Of a stretch of 64,000 nucleotides of DNA, positions 6,090 through 15,200 are shown in pieces. Below the pieces are notes generated by a model. That model was not told the DNA's origin and did no database searches. It saw only the letters and a list, made by a program, of their open reading frames with translations. Every line of letters starts with the position of its first letter. Within the stretch, counting starts at the first letter, position 1. Where the stretch lies: assembly GCF_016862395.1 (NCBI RefSeq), contig NZ_BOMW01000051.1:39097-103096 (forward strand), given 5' to 3'. Made by a program: the position numbers and the translations under genes. This DNA is from Actinoplanes siamensis (GTDB taxonomy: Bacteria > Actinomycetota > Actinomycetes > Mycobacteriales > Micromonosporaceae).

Positions 6090-8822
6090 ATGACTCTCAA
6101 CAATGCGGATGGATCCGTGGACACCCGCCGCTGGGTACGGGTCTGCGCCGCCGTGGCCGCCGTCCTCGCCGTCCTGGTCGTGCTGATCGGCGCGGAAGCG
6201 GGCGGGCCGGAGCTGACCAGGGACATCTCCACCTGGGCGCTCACCGTCTTCCCGCTGGCGGCGGCGGCCACCTGCCTGTGGCGTGCCGGGCTGTTCACCG
6301 GCCGGGCCCGCTGGGGTTGGGTGGTGCTCGCCGCGGGCATCGCGAGCTGGGGTCTCGGGCAGGCGTACACGCTGGCCCAGAGCTTCCCGTACGGCGGCAG
6401 TCTGGACGTCCCGTCCTGGGCGGACGCCGGCTACCTCGGCATGCTGCTGCTCGTCCCGCTCGGCCTGCTGATCCTGCCGAGCACGTCGCAGCCGCTGGCC
6501 AACCGGGCCCGCAGCGTGCTCGACGGGATGCTGGTGGCCGCCTCGCTGGTGCTGGTCGGCTGGGTGTTCGTGGTGGACCCGCGGATCCGGCCGGACGACC
6601 AGGGGATCGGGTTCTACCTGACCGTGCTCTACCCGCTCGGCGACATCGTGATCGCCACCATGATCGGGTACATGCTGCCGCAGCGGCGCGCGCTGTACCG
6701 CTGCTCGGCGGACCTGACGTTCTTCGGGCTCGGCGTGGCCGCCTTCGCGATCTCCGACATCGGTTACTGCTACCTCGGCATGATCCACCACTATCGGTCC
6801 GGATCAGCCGTCGACCTGGGCTGGATCATCGGGTTCGGCCTGGTCATCGTGGGCGCTACCCGGCCGCGCGACGCGGAGCCGCTGAAAAGCGAGTTCAGCC
6901 CGCGGATCCGGATGGGCGCCGTGATGCTGCCGTACGGGGCGGTCGCCGCGGCCCTGTTCTCGAGCGTGTCGTTCCACATCGTGAACGGCCACAGCCGCCC
7001 GTTCGTGGCGTACACCCACTCGGTCCTGATCCTGTTGCTGATCGGCCGTCAGGTGCTGACGCTGCTGGAGAACCGCGAGCTGACCCGCACCCTGGAGGAC
7101 CGGGTCGAGGAACGGACCGCCGAGCTCCACGCTCGTGAGCAGCAGTTCCACGCCTTGATCCGGCACAGCTCGGACGTCGTCACGGTGATCGACACGGAGG
7201 GCCGGGTGACCTTCCAGAGCGAGTCGATGCTGCGGGTGTTCGGGTACCGGCCGGAGCTGTTCTGCGGCAAGCACTTCACCGAGCTGCTCGCTCCGGACGC
7301 GGCGGTCCGGCTGGACCAGGCGATGCGGCAGGTCGCGGTCCGGGCCTACAGCTCGGTCACGCTCGAGGTGGTGCACACGCACCGGGACGGCCGGAGCCGC
7401 CCGTCCGAGATGATCGTGACGAACCTGGTGGACGACCCGCACGTGGGCGGCTTCGTGCTGAACACCAGGGACATCAGCGAGCGCAAGGAGCTACAGGAGC
7501 AGCTGGTCCACGAGGCGTACCACGACTCGCTCACCCAGCTCGCCAACCGTGCGCTGTTCCGCGACCGGACCGCCGCCGCCCTGGCGCGGACCGCCGACCT
7601 GACCGTGCTGCACCTGGACCTGGACGGCTTCAAGCGGGTCAACGACAGTCTCGGCCACCTGGCCGGCGACCAGCTGCTGGTCGAGATCGCCGACCGGATC
7701 AAGGCCTGTGTCCGGGCCGAGGACCTGGTGGCCCGGTTCGGCGCCGACGAGTTCGCGGTGCTGATCGAATGCGCCGCCGGCGAGGAGGCGGAGTGCGTGG
7801 CCCGCCGCATCCTCGACGACCTGGACCTGCCGGTCGAGGTGGGTGCCCGGAACATCCACGTGCGGGCGAGCATCGGCCTGGCTCAGGCGTCGCTGCTGGC
7901 CGAGGAGGACGAGGACGGCGCGGAGCAGCTGCTGCGCAACGCCGACCTGGCCATGCACCATGCCAAGGCGACCGGGGGCAGCGTCTTCACCAGCTACCGC
8001 ACGCAGATGCGGGACGGCCTGATCGAGCGCCTGGAGCTGGAGAACGACCTCCGCACCGCGTGCGAGAACCACCAGCTGCGCCTGTACTACCAGCCCACCG
8101 TCGACCTGGACACCAGCCAGGTGGTCGGTTTCGAGGCACTGGTCCGCTGGCCGCACCCGACCCGCGGCATGATCAACCCGCTGGACTTCATCCCGATCGC
8201 CGAGGCCACCGGCCTCATCGTGCCGCTCGGCCGGTGGGTCCTGGAGGAGGCCTGCCGCCAGGCGGTCCAGTGGAGCGAGGCCGCCGGCGGGCGCCCGCTG
8301 AAGATGTCGGTGAACGTCTCGGTCCGCCAGTTCGACCAGCCCGACTTCACCGAGACGGTGGCGGCGGTGCTGGCCGAGACCGGCATGCCTGCCGACCGGC
8401 TGTGCCTGGAGATGACCGAGTCGGTGCTGATGACCGACACCGAGGCCAACCTGGAGCAGTTGGTCCGGCTCAAGGCCCTGGGCATCACGCTGGCCATCGA
8501 CGACTTCGGCACCGGCTACTCGTCGCTCGCCTACCTGCGCCGTTTCCCGGTGGACACCCTCAAGATCGACCGGTCGTTCGTCGAGCGCCTCGGCGTCCTG
8601 GCCGACGACACGGCGCTGACCGACACCATCGTCCGGCTCGGCAAGAGCCTGGGCATGGCCACGGTGGCCGAGGGCATCGAGGAGTTCGGGCAGCTCGCGG
8701 CGTTGCGCGAGATGGGTTGCGGCTTCGCCCAGGGTTACTACTTCTCGCGGCCGGTGCCGGCCGCCGAGGCCGGCCGCCTCTTCCTGGAGGGCGCCGACAC
8801 CCCGGTGGAGACGTCTGCCTGA
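6090..8822 (+). CDS. Membrane PAS-GGDEF-EAL cyclic-di-GMP enzyme
   Basis: 910 residues. Residues about 15-325 contain roughly eight hydrophobic helices (a membrane sensor region), about 340-470 a PAS domain (QFHALIRHSSDVVTVIDTEG), about 475-640 GGDEF and 650-900 EAL. The diguanylate cyclase motif reads GADEF (551-555) instead of GGDEF, which often still permits activity but leaves it in doubt. The EAL half keeps FEAL (Glu682), NVSVRQF, EMTES, DDFGTGYSSL, LKIDRSFV and VAEGIEE, so phosphodiesterase activity is expected. It would tune cyclic-di-GMP in response to a membrane or PAS signal. GGAGG sits 7 bases before the ATG. The gene is monocistronic; the polysaccharide and pilin loci in this window are plausible outputs but unproven. 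Confidence 0.9.
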   Translation: MTLNNADGSVDTRRWVRVCAAVAAVLAVLVVLIGAEAGGPELTRDISTWALTVFPLAAAATCLWRAGLFTGRARWGWVVLAAGIASWGLGQAYTLAQSFPYGGSLDVPSWADAGYLGMLLLVPLGLLILPSTSQPLANRARSVLDGMLVAASLVLVGWVFVVDPRIRPDDQGIGFYLTVLYPLGDIVIATMIGYMLPQRRALYRCSADLTFFGLGVAAFAISDIGYCYLGMIHHYRSGSAVDLGWIIGFGLVIVGATRPRDAEPLKSEFSPRIRMGAVMLPYGAVAAALFSSVSFHIVNGHSRPFVAYTHSVLILLLIGRQVLTLLENRELTRTLEDRVEERTAELHAREQQFHALIRHSSDVVTVIDTEGRVTFQSESMLRVFGYRPELFCGKHFTELLAPDAAVRLDQAMRQVAVRAYSSVTLEVVHTHRDGRSRPSEMIVTNLVDDPHVGGFVLNTRDISERKELQEQLVHEAYHDSLTQLANRALFRDRTAAALARTADLTVLHLDLDGFKRVNDSLGHLAGDQLLVEIADRIKACVRAEDLVARFGADEFAVLIECAAGEEAECVARRILDDLDLPVEVGARNIHVRASIGLAQASLLAEEDEDGAEQLLRNADLAMHHAKATGGSVFTSYRTQMRDGLIERLELENDLRTACENHQLRLYYQPTVDLDTSQVVGFEALVRWPHPTRGMINPLDFIPIAEATGLIVPLGRWVLEEACRQAVQWSEAAGGRPLKMSVNVSVRQFDQPDFTETVAAVLAETGMPADRLCLEMTESVLMTDTEANLEQLVRLKALGITLAIDDFGTGYSSLAYLRRFPVDTLKIDRSFVERLGVLADDTALTDTIVRLGKSLGMATVAEGIEEFGQLAALREMGCGFAQGYYFSRPVPAAEAGRLFLEGADTPVETSA

Positions 8823-8978
8823 CCGCTTCCGGGCCCGGCGTGGTCGCGCTTCGCCGATTGCCTGCCGGTACGGCGGAGCCGCGCCACCCCGGGTCACGGC
8901 CGGACGCGGGCGGGACGGGACGGGGCGGCGGGCGTACCGGGCGAGCGGGTTGCGGTCTTCTGGCTCTAGCCTTTTCGC

Positions 8979-9890
8979 ATGCTGATCAGTTTCGGTTGTC
9001 CGGTGTCCGGTGCCTGGGCGCGCCCGGAAACACTGACGTCCATCGCGCGGCGGGCCGAGGAGCTCGGGTACCACGGGCTGTGGGCGTTCCAGCGGCTGCT
9101 CGCCGGCCGCGATCAGGAGCTGGCGCCGAGCTATCGGAGCGTGCTCGACCCGATCGTCGCGCTGACCTGGGCGGGGGCGGCGACCTCGCGGATCCGGCTG
9201 GGCGTCTCGGTGATCAACCTGCCGTACCTGGCGCCGGCCTACCTGGCCAAACAGGCGGGCACGCTGGACCGGCTCACCGGCGGTCGCTTCGACCTGGGGC
9301 TGGGCACCGGGTGGTCGGAGCCGGAGTTCGTGGCGACCAACGCCGATCCGAACCCGCGCGGTGCCCGGACCGAGGAGTATCTTGCCGTGCTGCGGACCCT
9401 GTTCGCGGACGGGGAGGCCGCGTTCGACGGGCGCTACTACCGCGTTCCGCCGAGCCGGATGCGGCCGCTCCCGGCCCAGGCGGGCGGGCCGCCGATCCTG
9501 CTCGGCGGCACCGCCGAGGTGGCGCTGCGGCGGGCCGGGCGACTCGCCGCCGGGTGGGTGAGCAGCAGCCGCGCGAGCCTCGCGGAGATCGAGCGCGGCG
9601 CCCGGGTGGTCCGGGAGGCGGCGGCCGAGGCCGGGAAGGACCCCGCCGCGGTACGGATCGTGGTCCGTGCCGTGGTCCATCCGGGTGACCAGAATCGGGA
9701 GGTGCCGCTGTCCGGTTCGTGGGCGGACATCCGCGCCGCGACCCGGCGGTACGCGGAGGCCGGCGCCACCGAGCTGTTCTACGAGCCCAACTGGGACCCG
9801 CGGATCGGCGGCCCGGACGCGGATCCGGCCGCGGCGGCCGAGCTGGGGGTGGAGATGATCGAGGCCCTGGCTCCGGATCACGGCGCCTGA
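8979..9890 (+). CDS. LLM-class flavin/F420-dependent oxidoreductase
   Basis: 303 residues, luciferase-like TIM-barrel family. Visible features are the N-terminal FGCPVSG strand, the ARRAEELGYHGLW helix, the RIRLGVSVINLPYLAPAYLAKQAGTLD core and the GRFDLGLGTGWSEPEF block that binds the flavin or F420 phosphate, ending with the GGPPILLGGT strand. In actinobacteria many such enzymes use F420 rather than FMN. The substrate is unknown. Start is the ATG at 8979. It lies 13 bp before the CBM6 gene on the same strand, so the two may share a transcript although no functional link is apparent. Confidence 0.82.
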   Translation: MLISFGCPVSGAWARPETLTSIARRAEELGYHGLWAFQRLLAGRDQELAPSYRSVLDPIVALTWAGAATSRIRLGVSVINLPYLAPAYLAKQAGTLDRLTGGRFDLGLGTGWSEPEFVATNADPNPRGARTEEYLAVLRTLFADGEAAFDGRYYRVPPSRMRPLPAQAGGPPILLGGTAEVALRRAGRLAAGWVSSSRASLAEIERGARVVREAAAEAGKDPAAVRIVVRAVVHPGDQNREVPLSGSWADIRAATRRYAEAGATELFYEPNWDPRIGGPDADPAAAAELGVEMIEALAPDHGA

Positions 9891-9903
9891 TTACCCTGAC
9901 CGG

Positions 9904-10530
9904 GTGGATCAGCGCACTCCGACCGTCTACCGGACCCGCTCCTGGACGAACCGCAACCGGGCACTGATCGGCCTGGGCGGTCTCGCCCTCCTGCTCGCCG
10001 GTTACGGGATCGGCCGCTGGCAGGATACGCCGTCGTCGCCTCCGGCGGCGGCCGTCGTGCCGCCCTCGTCAGCGCCCGCGCCGGCCGCCCCCGAGGTCAC
10101 GCCGACCACGCCGGCGCCCACCCCGGTGCGGTACCCGGTGCTGCAGGCCGAGGCGGCCGACGAGCTGGCCGGCATCCAGGCGCAGGACACCGAGGATTCC
10201 GGCGGCGGGCAGAACGTCGGCTGGATCAAGCGCGGTGACCACCTGCGGTTCGACGACTTCGTGTTCGGCGAGGTGCCGGCGGCGAAGGCGAAGTTCCGAG
10301 TCGCCTCCGAGGCCGGGGTATCCGGCCGGGTGCAGATCCGGCTGGACACCCCGGACGCCGACCCCGTCGGCGAGCTCTCGGTGAGCAACACCGGCGGGTG
10401 GCAGAAGTGGCGTACCGACGTCGCGGCGCTGACGGCGCCGGTGACCGGCACGCACACCGTCTACCTCACGTTCACCGCGCCGGACGACAGCGAGTTCATG
10501 AACATCAACTGGATCCAGTTCGATCACTGA
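9904..10530 (+). CDS. Membrane-anchored CBM6-type carbohydrate-binding protein
   Basis: 208 residues starting with GTG at 9904. Residues 20-40 form one transmembrane helix (RALIGLGGLALLLAGYGIG), followed by a 50-residue Pro/Ala/Thr-rich stalk. Residues about 78-208 resemble carbohydrate-binding module family 6: LQAEAADELAG, QNVGWIKRGDHLRFDDF, then SNTGGWQKWRTD and the terminal NINWIQF. No catalytic domain is attached. It should sit outside the membrane and hold a wall or environmental polysaccharide. Convergent with hsp20, whose stop is only 4 bp away. Confidence 0.75.
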   Translation: MDQRTPTVYRTRSWTNRNRALIGLGGLALLLAGYGIGRWQDTPSSPPAAAVVPPSSAPAPAAPEVTPTTPAPTPVRYPVLQAEAADELAGIQAQDTEDSGGGQNVGWIKRGDHLRFDDFVFGEVPAAKAKFRVASEAGVSGRVQIRLDTPDADPVGELSVSNTGGWQKWRTDVAALTAPVTGTHTVYLTFTAPDDSEFMNINWIQFDH

Positions 10531-10533
10531 GGC

Positions 10534-10944
10534 TCAGACCGCCACCTCGGTCCTGCGGGGCCCACGCTCCTCCAGGACCGGGATGCTGAGGGTGAGCACG
10601 CCCTGGTCGTAGCGGGCCTCCAGGCGGTCGGTGTCCAGCTTGTCGGAGAGCTGGACCTGGCGGCTGAAGACGCCCACCGAACGCTCGGCCATCACGTAGC
10701 GGACGCCGTCGCGCTCGGCGCGGGCGCGCTCGGCGCGGGCGCGCTCGGCGCGGACGGTAAGCACCTTGCCGTCCACGGTGATGTCGAGCGAGGCCGGGTC
10801 CACGCCGGGCAGGTCGATGTCGATGTAGAACGCGTCGCCCTCGCGGTACGCGTCGAGGCGCGCGCCGGCGGTCCGGTTCGAGCTCTCCAGGACCCGGGCG
10901 GTCAGCCGCTCGAGGTCGCGCACTGTCGGAGTGGTGAGCAACAT
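10534..10944 (-). CDS. Hsp20/alpha-crystallin family small heat-shock protein
   Basis: 136 residues. An alpha-crystallin domain spans about residues 28-130: DAYREGDAFYIDIDLPGVDP, the VDGKVLTVRAER strand and the C-terminal GVLTLSIPV (the G-x-L motif). It is an ATP-independent holdase chaperone. Inside the domain the segment RAERARAERARAER comes from a 15-bp unit repeated three times in the DNA (about 10721-10755), an in-frame expansion of the loop between strands. Start is ATG 10944 with GAGGAA six bases upstream. The HAIR operator 20 bp upstream indicates control by HspR. Confidence 0.9.
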   Translation of the reverse strand: MLLTTPTVRDLERLTARVLESSNRTAGARLDAYREGDAFYIDIDLPGVDPASLDITVDGKVLTVRAERARAERARAERDGVRYVMAERSVGVFSRQVQLSDKLDTDRLEARYDQGVLTLSIPVLEERGPRRTEVAV

Positions 10945-10964
10945 GGGTGGTTCCTCGTTCCTTG

Positions 10965-10985
10965 CTTGAGCGTGGGTGACTCAAG
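10965..10985. promoter_or_regulatory. HAIR operator (HspR site) of hsp20
   Basis: CTTGAGC at 10965-10971, seven bases, then ACTCAAG at 10979-10985. The known HspR-associated inverted repeat of actinobacteria is CTTGAGT-N7-ACTCAAG; 13 of 14 defined positions match with the exact spacing. It lies 20 bp before the hsp20 start codon. Repression by HspR and heat induction follow from the established system; the binding itself is inferred. Confidence 0.85.
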
Positions 10986-11051
10986 TCTGAGAACCGGGAA
11001 TCCCGGTCCGCGCTTCCCCCTCGGCAATGTGACAGGCGCTACCCGCGCGGT

Positions 11052-11067
11052 TCGAACATGTGTACTA
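11052..11067 (+). promoter_or_regulatory. LexA/SOS-box-like site
   Basis: TCGAAC ATGT GTACTA: the left half is identical to the actinobacterial LexA half site TCGAAC and the right half keeps 4 of 6 bases of GTTCGA, with the correct 4-bp spacer. It is 11 bp upstream of a GTG that opens a 17-codon frame. A chance match to a half site is possible. Confidence 0.4.
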
Positions 11068-11078
11068 AGCTGGGGCGC

Positions 11079-11132
11079 GTGATCATGCACGCCGACGCGG
11101 GCCCGCCCATCACGGCCGGGGTGGCGCGGTGA
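11079..11132 (+). pseudogene. Seventeen-codon mini-ORF after the SOS-like box
   Basis: GTG at 11079 opens VIMHADAGPPITAGVAR and stops at 11130-11132. It could be a leader peptide or the stump of a deleted SOS-controlled gene; a strong hairpin follows 30 bp later at 11162. Too short to assign. The only support is its position directly behind the LexA-like site and normal actinobacterial codon use. Confidence 0.25.
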
Positions 11133-11161
11133 CGCGGACGCGAGGCTGGTCCCGGACCGCG

Positions 11162-11201
11162 CGAGCGGCTCGCCCTCACACGGGGAAGGGCGAGCCGCTC
11201 G
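11162..11201. terminator. Strong hairpin upstream of cobF
   Basis: Perfect 15-bp arms CGAGCGGCTCGCCCT (11162-11176) and AGGGCGAGCCGCTCG (11187-11201) with a 10-base loop. There is no T-run. It ends 34 bp before the cobF start, so it either ends the transcript from the mini-ORF side or forms a structured leader for cobF. Confidence 0.65.
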
Positions 11202-11235
11202 AGGCCGGCCGGGGGCGGTGCGGCAGACTCGGGGC

Positions 11236-12039
11236 GTGCGGAAGATCTACGTGATCGGGATCGGCGCGGGCGACCCGGACCATCTGACCCTGCAGGCGGC
11301 CAAGGCCATCGGCCGTACCAATGTGTTCTTCCTGCTGGACAAGGGCGAGGCCAAACAGAGCCTGATCGATCTGCGGGAACGCATCATCCGGGCGTACTCG
11401 CACCCGCACAAGCGGATCGTCGAGGGCCGCGACCCCGATCGGGACCGCACCCCGGCCGACTACACCGGGACGATCGCGGACTGGCGCAGCCGCCGCGCCC
11501 GGGTGATCGAGGACCTGATCGGCGAGCATCTGAAGGACGAGGAGATCGGCTCGTTCCTGGTCTGGGGCGATCCGGCGCTCTACGACTCGACGATCGCCAT
11601 CCTCGAGGAGATCCTCGCCCGGCAGGAGACGACCTTCGCATACGAGGTGATTCCCGGCATCAGCAGCGTCTCCGCCCTCGCCGCCAAGCACCGGATCGGA
11701 CTGAACCGGGTGGGGCAGCCGTTCCAGGTGACCACCGGGCGGCGGCTGGCCGAGGGGTGGCCCGAGGGCGCTGACGACGTGGTGGTGATGCTCGACGCGC
11801 AGCAGGCGTTCACGGCGTACCCGGATGCGGAGATCTACTGGGGCGCGTACGTCGGCACCGAGGACGAGTTGCTGGCCTCGGGGCGGGTGGCGGACGTCGC
11901 CGAACAGATCGTCACGACGCGCACCGAGGCTCGTCAGCGGCACGGCTGGATCATGGACACCTATCTGCTGCGGCGCGACCCGGCTTCCCCCCGACCCGAC
12001 CCAGCTTCCCCTCGACCCGAGCGGGTCGACGGCGACTGA
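11236..12039 (+). CDS. cobF: Precorrin-6A synthase (deacetylating)
   Basis: 267 residues from the GTG at 11236 (an upstream GTG at 11218 adds six codons). Belongs to the tetrapyrrole methylase family: RKIYVIGIGAGDPDHLT (residues 2-18) is the SAM-binding N-terminal motif, WGDPALYDS the substrate-binding loop and YEVIPGISSVSALAA the second conserved block. The long RDRTPADYTGTIADWRSRRA insertion distinguishes CobF from other family members. It methylates C1 of precorrin-5 with loss of acetate in the aerobic cobalamin pathway, in the cytoplasm. It is convergent with cobN and separated from the other cob genes, so it has its own promoter. The C-terminus has an ASPRPDPASPRP duplication from a short DNA repeat. 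Confidence 0.9.
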   Translation: MRKIYVIGIGAGDPDHLTLQAAKAIGRTNVFFLLDKGEAKQSLIDLRERIIRAYSHPHKRIVEGRDPDRDRTPADYTGTIADWRSRRARVIEDLIGEHLKDEEIGSFLVWGDPALYDSTIAILEEILARQETTFAYEVIPGISSVSALAAKHRIGLNRVGQPFQVTTGRRLAEGWPEGADDVVVMLDAQQAFTAYPDAEIYWGAYVGTEDELLASGRVADVAEQIVTTRTEARQRHGWIMDTYLLRRDPASPRPDPASPRPERVDGD

Positions 12040-12258
12040 GCCGTCCGGACGGAGGACCGCGTCGACGGCGATGACGCGGCCGCCCCGACCGTGAAGGACA
12101 GGGCGATCCGCATTCCCGGCGGGGCGTGGACCAGGGCGGCGGGTGTGCCACCGGCAGGCGTCCCGGGTGGCATGCCGCGGAGAGCCGCACGGCACGCCGA
12201 TGATCCATCGGCATCCGGATCACGGCGCGGTGAGGCTCCCGCGGCAGCCACGCAGGGA

Positions 12259-15200
12259 CTAGCTGTCCTCCAGGTCGCCCTCGGTCTCCAGGTAAAGCTG
12301 CTGGAGCGCGGCCAGCGTCTCCGGCTGCGGGGAGTCCCAGAGCTTGCGGTCGGCGGCCTCCAGCAGGCGCTCGGTGATGCCGTGCAGCGCCCACGGGTTG
12401 GACCGCTTCAGGAACTCCTGGTTCTCCGCGTCGAGCGCGTAGGTGGTGGCCAGCTGCTCGTACATCCAGTCGGTGACCACGCCGGCCGTGGCGTCGTAGC
12501 CGAACAGGTAGTCGACGGTGGCGGCCAGCTCGAAGGCGCCCTTGTAGCCGTGCCGCCGCATGGCCGCGATCCAGCGCGGGTTCACCACCCGGGCGCGGAA
12601 GATCCGCGCGGTCTCCTCGGTGAGGCTGCGGGTCCGCGTCGCGTCCGGGTTCGTGGAATCGCCGATGTACGCGGCGGGCGCGCGCCCGGTGAGCGCGCGA
12701 ACCGTGGCGATCATGCCGCCGTGGTACTGGAAGTAGTCGTCCGAGTCGGCGATGTCGTGCTCGCGGGTGTCGATGTTCTTCGCGGCGACGTCGATCCGCC
12801 GGTACGCGTTCTCCATGTCCCCGCGCGCCGGCACGCCGTCCAGGTCACGTCCGTAGGCGAAGCCGCCCCACACCGCGTACACCTCGGCCAGGTCGGCGTC
12901 GTCCCGCCAGTTCCGGCTGTCGATCAAGGGCAGGATCCCGGCGCCGTACGCCCCCGGCCGCGACCCGAAGATGCGCATCGTCGCCCGCCGCCAGTCCCCG
13001 TGGTCGCCCTGGTCGCGCACCGCGTGCTCGCGGACAAAGTTGTCCGGCTCGTCCAGCTCGGCAACCATCCGGAACGCGTCGTCGAGCAACCCCACCACGT
13101 GCGGGAACGCGTCCCGGAAGAAGCCGGAGATGCGGACCGTCACGTCGATCCGGGGGCGGCCCAGCTCCTCGCGCGAGATCGGCTCCAGGCCGGTGACCCG
13201 GCGCGACGCGGGATCCCACACCGGGCGGACGCCGATCAGCGCCAGCACCTCGGCGATGTCGTCGCCGGCGGTGCGCATCGCGCTGGTCCCCCACGCGGAG
13301 AGGCCCACCGATCTCGGCCAGTCGCCGTAGTCCTTGCGGTACCTCGCCAGCAGCGAGTCGGCCATCGCCTGGCCGGTCTCCCAGGCCAGTGAGCTGGGGA
13401 TGGCCTTCGGGTCGACCGAGTAGAAGTTGCGGCCGGTGGGCAGCACGTTGATCAGGCCGCGCAGCGGGGAGCCGCTCGGACCGGCCGGCACGTAGCCGCC
13501 GTCCAGCGCGTGCAGCACGTTCGTCAGCTCGTCGGTGGTCCGGGCCAGCCGCGGCACGACCTCGCGGGCGGCGAACTCGAGCACCCGCCGTACCTCCGCG
13601 TTGTCCGTCAGGCCGGGCACCTCGTGCGGCCAGCCGGCCTCTTCCATGGCCGTCACCAGCGCCCGCGCCTGCTCCTCGATCGCGTCGGTCTCCGCGGTGG
13701 ACGCGTCCTCGGACAGTCCGAGCGCCTCGCGCAGACCCGGCAGGGCCGCCACCTGGCCGGCCCACATCTGGCGGGCACGCAGCATCGCGAGGACCAGGTT
13801 GATCCGGGCCTCGCCCTCGGGCGCGGCGCCCAGCACGTGCAGGCCGTCGCGGATCTGCACGTCCTTGACCTCGCACAGCCAGCCGTCGATGTGCATGATG
13901 AAGTCGTCGAACTGCTCGTCGTCCGGCCGGTGCGACAGGCCGAGGTCGTGGTCCATCTTCGCGGCCTGGATCAACGTCCAGATCTGCGCCCGGATCGCCG
14001 GCAGCTTGGCCGGGTCGAGCGTGGCGATGTTGGCGTGCTCGTCGAGCAGTTGCTCGAGACGGGCGATGTCCCCGTACGACTCGGCGCGGGCCATCGGCGG
14101 GATCAGGTGATCGACCAGCGTGGCGTGCGCCCGGCGCTTGGCCTGGGTGCCCTCGCCCGGGTCGTTGACCAGGAACGGGTAGATCAGCGGCAGGTCGCCG
14201 AGGGCCGCGTCGGTGCCGTCGGAGGCGGACATCCCGACGTTCTTGCCGGGCAGCCACTCCAGGTTGCCGTGCTTACCGACGTGCACCACGGCGTGCGCGC
14301 CGAACTCGTCGGCCAGCCAGCGGTAGGCCGCGAGGTAGTGGTGGCTCGGCGGCAGGTCGGGGTCGTGGTAGATGGCGACCGGGTTCGCCCCGAAACCGCG
14401 CGGCGGCTGCACCATCACCACGATGTTCTCGTCGCGGAGGGCGGCCAGCACGATGTCGCCGCCGTCGGTGTAGAGCTCGCCGGGCGGCGGGCCCCAGTGC
14501 CGCACGACGCTGTCGCGGAAGTCCTCGGGGAGGGTGGCGAACCACCGCTCGTAACGGTCGCCCGGGATCCGCACCGGGTTGCCGGCCAGCTGCTCCTCGG
14601 TCAGCCAGTCCGGGTCCTGCCCGCCGGCGGCGATCAGGGTGTGGATCAGGCTGTCGCCGTCGTACGTCCCGAAGTCACCGATCCGGTAGCCCTGCCGGCG
14701 CATCGCCTCGAGGAGCGCCACGGTCGAGGCCGGAGTGTCCAGGCCGACCGCGTTGCCGATCCGCGAGTGCTTGGTGGGGTAGGCGGACAGCATCAGGGCG
14801 ATCCTGCGCTCGGCCGGCGGCACGTGCCGCAGCCGGGCGTGCGCCACCGCGATCCCGGCTACGCGCGACGACCGTTCCGGATCAGCGACGTACACCGAGA
14901 GGCCGTCCGGGTCGATCTCCTTGAACGAGAACGGGACCGTGATGATCCGGCCGTCGAATTCCGGGATCGCCACCTGGGTCGCGGCGTCCAGCGGGGACAG
15001 GCCGTCGTCGCTGGCCTCCCAGGCGGAGCGGGAGCTGGTCAGGCACAGCCCCTGCAGGATCGGCACGTCCAGGTCGGCCAGGACGCCGACGTCCCACGCC
15101 TCGTCGTCGCCGCCGGCGCTCGCCGTGGCCGGCCGGGTGCCGCCGGCCGCCAGCACGGTCACCACCAGGGCGTCCGCCTTGCGCAGCTCGGCCAGCAGCT

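Noticed and set aside
7491..9881. 796-codon frame antisense to the GGDEF-EAL and LLM genes
   Set aside because: Spans two genuine genes on the other strand and gives low-complexity protein.
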